From assembly GCA_910575265.1 (NCBI GenBank), contig CAJTEA010000013.1, positions 1 to 64,000 of the forward strand: a DNA stretch of 64,000 nt. Reading direction: 5' to 3'. Numbering within the stretch: position 1 is the stretch's first letter; every line of letters starts with the position of its first letter. Positions 59,424 through 64,000 of the stretch are shown here, one piece after another. The translations under genes were made by a program, and so were the position numbers. The notes under the pieces were generated by a model. It was not told the origin of the DNA. It did not search any database and saw nothing but the letters and a program-made list of their open reading frames with translations. The DNA is from Oscillospiraceae bacterium (lineage in GTDB: Bacteria > Bacillota > Clostridia > Oscillospirales > Oscillospiraceae).

Positions 59424-59671
59424 CGCAGAACTTCCAACAGAACGCTGTGGCTGAGCCGCAGCGTTTGAACAAAGATTGCGACATCCTGCCGGAGAGAGAC
59501 ATCCGCCTCCGCACGCTGGTATTTGTACAGCAGCTCGTCGCCAATCTTTTCCTTGACTTCCCGCTCAATCTCCATGTATGCTTGGAGGGCCTGTTCGTAT
59601 TCCGGGTCATCACGGATGGCTGGCGTGAGTTCAGTGATATAATTATAAAGGTCAGTCATGACTTTATTCAT
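59420..59671 (-). CDS. Small hypothetical protein under XRE control (83 aa)
   Basis: The product is an acidic, all-helical 83-residue protein (MTDLYNYITELTPAIRDDPE, YEQALQAYMEIEREVKEKIG). It resembles a family of unannotated proteins common on phage and ICE-derived regions of Firmicutes (DUF6809-like, tentative). It has GGAGG before the ATG and a consensus promoter TTGACA-17-TATAAT. The promoter overlaps TACCTAT/ATAGGTA repeats facing a divergent XRE gene, so it is probably repressed by that protein. A toxin, antitoxin or phage remnant role is possible. Confidence 0.75.
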   Translation of the reverse strand: MNKVMTDLYNYITELTPAIRDDPEYEQALQAYMEIEREVKEKIGDELLYKYQRAEADVSLRQDVAIFVQTLRLSHSVLLEVLR

Positions 59672-59690
59672 ATTACGTTCCTCCGTTGTG

Positions 59691-59732
59691 TACCTATAAG
59701 TAGATTATACTCCGCAAATAGGTAAATGTCAA
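59691..59732 (-). promoter_or_regulatory. Promoter and operator between the small gene and the XRE regulator
   Basis: On the minus strand TTGACA (59727-59732), 17 bp, TATAAT (59704-59709). Arms TACCTAT (59691-59697) and ATAGGTA (59718-59724) flank the -10 box as an inverted repeat, one arm within the spacer. Confidence 0.75.
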
Positions 59733-59744
59733 GAGGGGTTGGCA

Positions 59745-59978
59745 ATGGATTCAAAAAATATTTTTGGAACAAGAGTTTATAAGCTTCGGAAGAAACTTGG
59801 ACTAAAGCAGTCTGAATTGGGAGAAAGGGTCGGGCTGACGCATAAAGCAATTAGCACGATTGAAAGCGGGAAACGCGGAACCAGCTTTGAAAAGCTGGTT
59901 GAGTTGGCGTATGTGTTTCAGGTTTCTACCGACTACCTTTTGGGCATCACCGACGACCCCACCTGGAGAGGAAAGTAA
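59745..59978 (+). CDS. Small XRE-family repressor (77 aa)
   Basis: The protein has 77 residues and is essentially one HTH_3 domain (YKLRKKLGLKQSELGERVGL, THKAISTIESGKRGTSFEKL) plus the usual YLLGITDD end. It is phage-repressor-like. AGAGGGG precedes the ATG at 59745. It is divergent from an 83-residue gene with an inverted repeat between them and is AT-richer than the neighbours, pointing to acquisition as a two-gene unit inserted between recX and rimO. Confidence 0.88.
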   Translation: MDSKNIFGTRVYKLRKKLGLKQSELGERVGLTHKAISTIESGKRGTSFEKLVELAYVFQVSTDYLLGITDDPTWRGK

Positions 59979-59996
59979 AAAATTAGGAGCGATACC

Positions 59997-61322
59997 ATGC
60001 CATACAAAATTGCGTTTATCTCCCTCGGCTGCGCCAAGAATCTGGTGAACACCGAGCAGATGATGGCCCTGTGCCGTAAGGCGGGGCACGTTGTTACAGG
60101 CGAACCGGAGGGGGCCGACGTGGCGGTGCTGAACACCTGCGGGTTTATCGAGTCGGCCAAGAGCGAGGCCATCGGCCACATCATCGAGCTGGGTGAGTTA
60201 AAGCAGTCCGGCAGGCTGAAAAAGCTGCTGGTGGCGGGCTGTCTGACCCAGCGCTATCCCGACGATATCCGCGCCGAGCTGCCCGAGGTGGACGGCATGC
60301 TGGGCACGGGGAGCTACACCGACGTGGTATCCGCCGTGGAAGAGCTGATGGGGGACGGGCGGCCGGAATATTTCGCGAATATCCACCGTACCTATGAGGA
60401 CGGGGAGCGGATGGTGACTACGCCGCCCTATACCGCCTACCTGAAAATTGCCGAGGGGTGCGGCAACGGCTGTGCCTTCTGCGTTATCCCGAAGCTGCGG
60501 GGGAAATACCGCAGCCGCTCACCGGAGGCTGTGCTGGCCGAGGCGGAGCGGCTGGCCGCCTCCGGGGTGAAGGAGCTGATCGTCATCGCCCAGGACATCA
60601 CCCGCTACGGTCTGGACTTGGCGGAAAAGGCCACGTTGGCCCGGCTGCTGAATGAGTTATGCAAGCTGGATTTCCACTGGATTCGTTTGCACTACCTCTA
60701 TCCGGAGGCCATTACCGGCGAGCTGATTGAAACCATCGCCTCCCAGCCCAAGATTCTCCACTATCTGGATATTCCCATCCAGCACTGCAACGACGGCATC
60801 CTGGCCCGCATGCGCCGCCGGAACACCAAGGCGGAGCTGACAGAGCTGTTCGCCAGGCTGCGCGAAGCCATGCCGGACGTGGTGATCCGCACCTCCCTTA
60901 TCTGCGGCCTGCCCGGTGAGGGGGAGGCGGAGTTTGAGGAGCTGTGCGGCTTCCTGCGGGAGCGGAGGCTTCAGCGGGTGGGGGTGTTCCAGTTCTCCCC
61001 GGAGGAGGGTACCCTGGCCGCCGCCATGGAGGACCAGGTGGACCCGGACACCGCCGCCCGCCGGGTGGAGCTGGTAGTGGACCTCCAGTCCCGGATCATG
61101 GACAGGTACAACGAGGAACGGCTGGGCACGGTGATGGAGGTCCTCTGCGAGGGCTTTGACTCCACTGAGGGCTGTTACGCTGGCCGGACCTACGCCGACT
61201 CGGCGGACATCGACGGCCGGGTGCTGTTCACCGCCGCCGGACTGGTTCCCGCGGGGGAGTTTGTCAACGTGAGGATTACCGGCGTCTCCGACGGGGACCT
61301 GACCGGAGAAATTGAGGAGTGA
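59997..61322 (+). CDS. rimO: Ribosomal protein S12 methylthiotransferase RimO
   Basis: This 441-residue radical-SAM enzyme adds a methylthio group to Asp88 of ribosomal protein S12. N-terminal UPF0004 domain with three Cys ligands (SLGCAKNLVNTE, LNTCGF, VAGCLTQ), radical SAM motif EGCGNGCAFCVIP near 152-164, and a C-terminal TRAM domain. The LVNTEQM variant is RimO- rather than MiaB-like. TAGGAGC precedes the ATG. It is followed by pgsA in the same direction. Confidence 0.95.
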   Translation: MPYKIAFISLGCAKNLVNTEQMMALCRKAGHVVTGEPEGADVAVLNTCGFIESAKSEAIGHIIELGELKQSGRLKKLLVAGCLTQRYPDDIRAELPEVDGMLGTGSYTDVVSAVEELMGDGRPEYFANIHRTYEDGERMVTTPPYTAYLKIAEGCGNGCAFCVIPKLRGKYRSRSPEAVLAEAERLAASGVKELIVIAQDITRYGLDLAEKATLARLLNELCKLDFHWIRLHYLYPEAITGELIETIASQPKILHYLDIPIQHCNDGILARMRRRNTKAELTELFARLREAMPDVVIRTSLICGLPGEGEAEFEELCGFLRERRLQRVGVFQFSPEEGTLAAAMEDQVDPDTAARRVELVVDLQSRIMDRYNEERLGTVMEVLCEGFDSTEGCYAGRTYADSADIDGRVLFTAAGLVPAGEFVNVRITGVSDGDLTGEIEE

Positions 61323-61329
61323 AACGCCA

Positions 61330-61854
61330 ATGAATACCGCCAATAAGCTGACCATCCTGCGGGTGGTCATGATTCCGGCCTTCCTGCTGGTGCTGTATTT
61401 GGATGTGCCCTTTGCTAACTACTGGGCTCTGGCCATTTTCGCCGCCGCCAGCGTCACCGACACCCTGGACGGCTACATCGCCCGGCACTACAACCAGATC
61501 ACCGACTTCGGCAAGTTTATGGACCCCCTGGCCGACAAGTGTCTGGTCACCGCCGCCATGCTCTGGTTTGTGGAGGTGGGCCAGATGCCCGCCTGGGCGC
61601 TGCTCGTCGTGATTGTCCGAGAGTTCGGCGTGTCCGGGCTGCGGATGGTGGCGGCGGACAAGGGCCGGGTGATCGCCGCCGGCTGGTCGGGCAAGGTGAA
61701 AACCGCCGCCACGATGGTGTGCGTGATTCTGATGCTGCTGCCCATCCCCCAGGCGATTAACAACATCTGTCTGGCGGTGATCGTGCTCACTACGATCTAC
61801 TCCGGGGTGGAATATTTTATGAAGAACGCGGATATTTTGGCTCAGGCCAAATAA
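61330..61854 (+). CDS. pgsA: CDP-diacylglycerol-glycerol-3-phosphate 3-phosphatidyltransferase
   Basis: The protein has 174 residues with five or six TM helices. The CDP-alcohol phosphotransferase motif D-G-x2-A-R-x8-G-x3-D-x3-D is complete in DTLDGYIARHYNQITDFGKF and MDPLADK. It makes phosphatidylglycerol phosphate, the first step to phosphatidylglycerol and cardiolipin. The start is 7 bp after rimO. Confidence 0.95.
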   Translation: MNTANKLTILRVVMIPAFLLVLYLDVPFANYWALAIFAAASVTDTLDGYIARHYNQITDFGKFMDPLADKCLVTAAMLWFVEVGQMPAWALLVVIVREFGVSGLRMVAADKGRVIAAGWSGKVKTAATMVCVILMLLPIPQAINNICLAVIVLTTIYSGVEYFMKNADILAQAK

Positions 61855-61866
61855 CAAGGAGAGTTC

Positions 61867-62745
61867 ATGATAACAACAAAGCGGAAGTCCCAGCTGAAGG
61901 AGTTTGTCATCCGTGTGCTGGCCATTACCCTGTCCTCCCTTATTGTAGCCGTCAATTTAAAGACCTTTGTGGCGGCGGGGGACCTGTTCCCCGGCGGCTT
62001 TACGGGAATCGCCCGCCTGATCCAGCGGTGCGCCCTGGAGTTCGCCGGAGTGGAGCTGCCCTTCGGCCCCATTAACCTGGCGCTGAACGCCATCCCCGCC
62101 TTTATCAGCTTCAAGCTGGTGGGCAAGCGGTTTACCCTGTACTCCTGCCTGACCATTGTGCTCACCAGTATCTTTACCGACCTGGTGCCCGCCCTGGATA
62201 TCACCGAGGACATTCTGCTCATCGCCATTTTCGGCGGGATGATTAACGGCTTCGCGGGCAGCCTGTGCCTGTGGGTGCGGGTGACAAGCGGCGGCACCGA
62301 CTTCATCGCTATCTCCCTGTCGGAGCGGAAAAACGTGGATGCCTGGAACTATATCCTGTGCGGCAATGTGGTCCTGCTGTTCATCGCCGGCGCCCTGTTC
62401 GGCTGGGACAAGGCGCTGTATTCTATGCTGTATCAGTATGCCTCCACCCAGGTCATCCGGCTGCTGGACCCGGACGGGCGGCGGGCCACCCTGCTCATTG
62501 TCACCGGCCGGGAGAGCGCCGGAGGGGTCTGCGCCCAGATTCAGGAGACCAACCACACCGCCACCCTGATCGAGGGGGTGGGGCTGTATAACGGCGACCC
62601 CTGTGTGATGATCTACTCCGTGGTGGCGGACAGCGAGGTCCGCTCCCTGGCCCGGAAGATCCGCCACGCCGACCCCAGGGCCTTTGTCAACGTCCTGCGC
62701 ACCGAGCGGGTGGTGGGCAAGTTTTACCGAAGACCGAGAGATTAA
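61867..62745 (+). CDS. YitT/DUF2179 membrane protein
   Basis: The protein has 292 residues. Five or six TM helices (YitT_membrane) with GDLFPGGFTGIARLIQR and INLALNAIPAFISFKLVG are followed by a cytoplasmic DUF2179 domain (LLIVTGRESAGGVCAQIQET, RSLARKIRHADPRAFVNVLR). Family function is unknown; in Clostridia members are often sporulation-linked. AAGGAG precedes the ATG. A long hairpin follows and then spoIIR. Confidence 0.92.
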   Translation: MITTKRKSQLKEFVIRVLAITLSSLIVAVNLKTFVAAGDLFPGGFTGIARLIQRCALEFAGVELPFGPINLALNAIPAFISFKLVGKRFTLYSCLTIVLTSIFTDLVPALDITEDILLIAIFGGMINGFAGSLCLWVRVTSGGTDFIAISLSERKNVDAWNYILCGNVVLLFIAGALFGWDKALYSMLYQYASTQVIRLLDPDGRRATLLIVTGRESAGGVCAQIQETNHTATLIEGVGLYNGDPCVMIYSVVADSEVRSLARKIRHADPRAFVNVLRTERVVGKFYRRPRD

Positions 62746-62835
62746 CCGAAAATGGGAGCGGCTTTATACCGCTTCTGTTTCTGTTTGCGAAAAGACATCC
62801 GATTCAGCCAACACAATGGTATAAAAAATGAATTA

Positions 62836-62876
62836 GCCGTCCATACTGTAAGAAAATTACAGTGTGGACGGCTTTT
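62836..62876 (+). terminator. Terminator after the YitT gene
   Basis: GCCGTCCATACTGTAA (62836-62851), GAAAA, TTACAGTGTGGACGGC (62857-62872), TTTT: a 16-bp stem with one G-U pair. Confidence 0.88.
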
Positions 62877-62894
62877 CCGTCCTGAGGAGGACAT

Positions 62895-63512
62895 ATGGAC
62901 CGTAAACTGAAAACCTGGGAAATCGCGCTGATGCTCGGCGTTTTGATTGCCATCGTGGCGGGAAGCTGGCTGGGCCGGGAGCAGCGGGAGCTGGCGGACA
63001 GTGTGATCCGCTTTCATGTGATCGCCAACTCGGACAGCGAGGAGGACCAGACGCTGAAGCTGGCGGTGCGGGACCGGGTGCTGGCCCAGGCGGAGGAGCT
63101 CTATCCGGAGGACGCCACTCTGGCCGAGGCCCAGGCGGCGCTGGAGGGGCACCTGAGCGCTCTGGCCGCCGCCGGTCAGGCGGTGGTGGAGGAACAGGGC
63201 TTTGACTACCCGGTCACCGCCCAGCTCACCGACTGCTGGTTTCCCACAAAGGAGTATGAGGGCTTTGCTCTCCCCGCCGGGAATTATACCGCGCTACGGG
63301 TGGTCATCGGCGAGGGAAAGGGACAGAACTGGTGGTGCGTGGCCTTCCCGCCCCTGTGTCTGGGGGCGGCCAGCGAGACGGTGGACCAGGCCCTGGAGGC
63401 CGGCCATTTCACGCCGGACCAGGGCGCTCTGGTCACTGGCGACGGCGAGGGCTATGTGCTCAAATTCAAGGCCATGGAGTGGCTGGGCCAGCTTCAGAGG
63501 GCCTTTGAATGA
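62895..63512 (+). CDS. spoIIR: Stage II sporulation protein R
   Basis: The protein has 205 residues. The signature RFHVIANSDSEEDQTLKLAV is present, after a TM/secretion segment near 10-27 (ALMLGVLIAIVAGSWLG). SpoIIR is made in the forespore, secreted, and triggers processing of pro-sigma-E in the mother cell. This shows the organism belongs to an endospore-forming lineage. GAGGAGG precedes the ATG. It stands alone between two terminators. Confidence 0.93.
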   Translation: MDRKLKTWEIALMLGVLIAIVAGSWLGREQRELADSVIRFHVIANSDSEEDQTLKLAVRDRVLAQAEELYPEDATLAEAQAALEGHLSALAAAGQAVVEEQGFDYPVTAQLTDCWFPTKEYEGFALPAGNYTALRVVIGEGKGQNWWCVAFPPLCLGAASETVDQALEAGHFTPDQGALVTGDGEGYVLKFKAMEWLGQLQRAFE

Positions 63513-63523
63513 CAGATCAGAGA

Positions 63524-63557
63524 AACGCTCCGGCGGATTAACCCGCCGGAGCGTTTT
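63524..63557. terminator. Bidirectional terminator between spoIIR and the Rrf2 gene
   Basis: AACGCTCCGGCGG, ATTAAC, CCGCCGGAGCGTTTT: a 13-bp stem with T/A tails on both sides. Confidence 0.88.
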
Positions 63558-63563
63558 GGTCTG

Positions 63564-63980
63564 TCAACCGGCCTCTGGCCGGCGCGCCAGGTCGGCGATG
63601 GTGATGCCGTCCAGATAGCGGCTGATTACCTGGTCCAGACCCTGCCACAGGGCCAGGGCGCGGCAGTCCGCCGCCCGGGCGCAGGGGTCGGCCCCCTGAG
63701 TGACGCAGGAAACGGGGGCCAGGGTGTCCTCCGTCAGCCGCAGGATGGTTCCCACAGTATACTGTTCCGGCGGCTTTGTCAGCTGATAGCCGCCCCCCTT
63801 GCCCCGCAGCCCGTTGAGCAGTTTGGCGCGGACCAGCAGTTTGATGATGCTCTCCAGATACTTTTCCGAAATCTCCTGCCGTCGGGCGATCAGCTTCAGG
63901 GGGATAAAGCCCTCCCCCTGGTGCTCAGCCAGGTCGATCATGACCCGCAGCGCGTAGCGCCCTTTTGTAGAAATCAGCAT
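63564..63980 (-). CDS. Rrf2-family regulator, IscR/CymR-like with Cys triad
   Basis: The protein has 138 residues. The winged helix (MLISTKGRYALRVMIDLAEH, EISEKYLESIIKLLVRAKLL, then NGLRGKGGGYQL) is typical of Rrf2. The three cysteines in CVTQGADPCARAADC match the [2Fe-2S]-binding arrangement of IscR, so it probably regulates Fe-S cluster or cysteine metabolism genes. Such a gene often precedes iscS/iscU, which would lie beyond a different promoter. GGGGGAGG precedes the ATG. Confidence 0.92.
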   Translation of the reverse strand: MLISTKGRYALRVMIDLAEHQGEGFIPLKLIARRQEISEKYLESIIKLLVRAKLLNGLRGKGGGYQLTKPPEQYTVGTILRLTEDTLAPVSCVTQGADPCARAADCRALALWQGLDQVISRYLDGITIADLARRPEAG

Positions 63981-64000
63981 AGCGTACCTCCCCCTGATAA

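Noticed and set aside
1-64000. CRISPR arrays, rRNA genes, replication origin
   Set aside because: No regularly spaced repeats, rRNA segments or DnaA-box clusters were recognised on reading the window.

Overview
The window is a piece of a chromosome from a spore-forming, GC-rich Clostridia member, most likely Oscillospiraceae (Flavonifractor/Lawsonibacter/Intestinimonas-like). The evidence is a high-GC Firmicute gene set with AGGAGG ribosome sites, spoIIR, an HPr that keeps both His15 and Ser46, a T-box leader, mutS2, a SpoVT-type AbrB remnant and many small Clostridia-type hypotheticals. The genus is an inference; there is no rRNA here.

Layout. (1) 1-21.3 kb, mostly core: an IS5-type transposase fragment at the edge, birA, tRNA-Gly, pfkA, a cell-wall NlpC/P60 hydrolase with WalR-like boxes, a Cys T-box operon (cysE, a broken SUKH-like gene, cysS), an AdhR-like MerR regulator facing a ferredoxin-type aldo/keto reductase, mutS2, an ECF sigma/anti-sigma pair, ptsH, uvrC, rsmD-coaD and diaminopropionate ammonia-lyase. 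(2) 20.6-22.1 kb: yaaA, a HEAT-like small protein and an unusual deformylase. (3) 22.2-33.0 kb: an AT-richer horizontally acquired island. It holds an Mrr-type nuclease, dndC-dndD-dndE-dndA (DNA phosphorothioation), and a four-gene cassette: PLD-nuclease/SF2 helicase fusion, small protein, second DndD-like SMC ATPase, small protein. There is no dndB and no dndFGH. This is the most interesting system in the window and resembles the dndCDEA-pbeABCD type of phosphorothioation-based defence. (4) 33.4-38.5 kb: a FtsX-type ABC exporter and its own two-component system, with shared GTGACATTT-type repeats upstream of both transcription units.

(5) 38.9-49.3 kb: a catabolic cluster of a type-B carboxylesterase, TRAP transporter dctQMP, two alpha/beta hydrolases, a LysR regulator, a 2-enoate-reductase/FadH-type flavoenzyme and a DUF554 membrane protein. 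A coherent reading is hydrolysis of an ester, uptake of the released (unsaturated) acid and its reduction. (6) 49.5-51.8 kb: an AraC regulator with a DUF2000 protein, and a peptidoglycan amidase. (7) 52-64 kb, core again: a lipoprotein with a two-component system, DUF1385 protein, prmC, recA-recX, a small XRE-controlled divergent pair, rimO, pgsA, a YitT protein, spoIIR and an IscR/Rrf2 regulator.

All functions are read from sequence motifs and remembered families; nothing was searched or computed.
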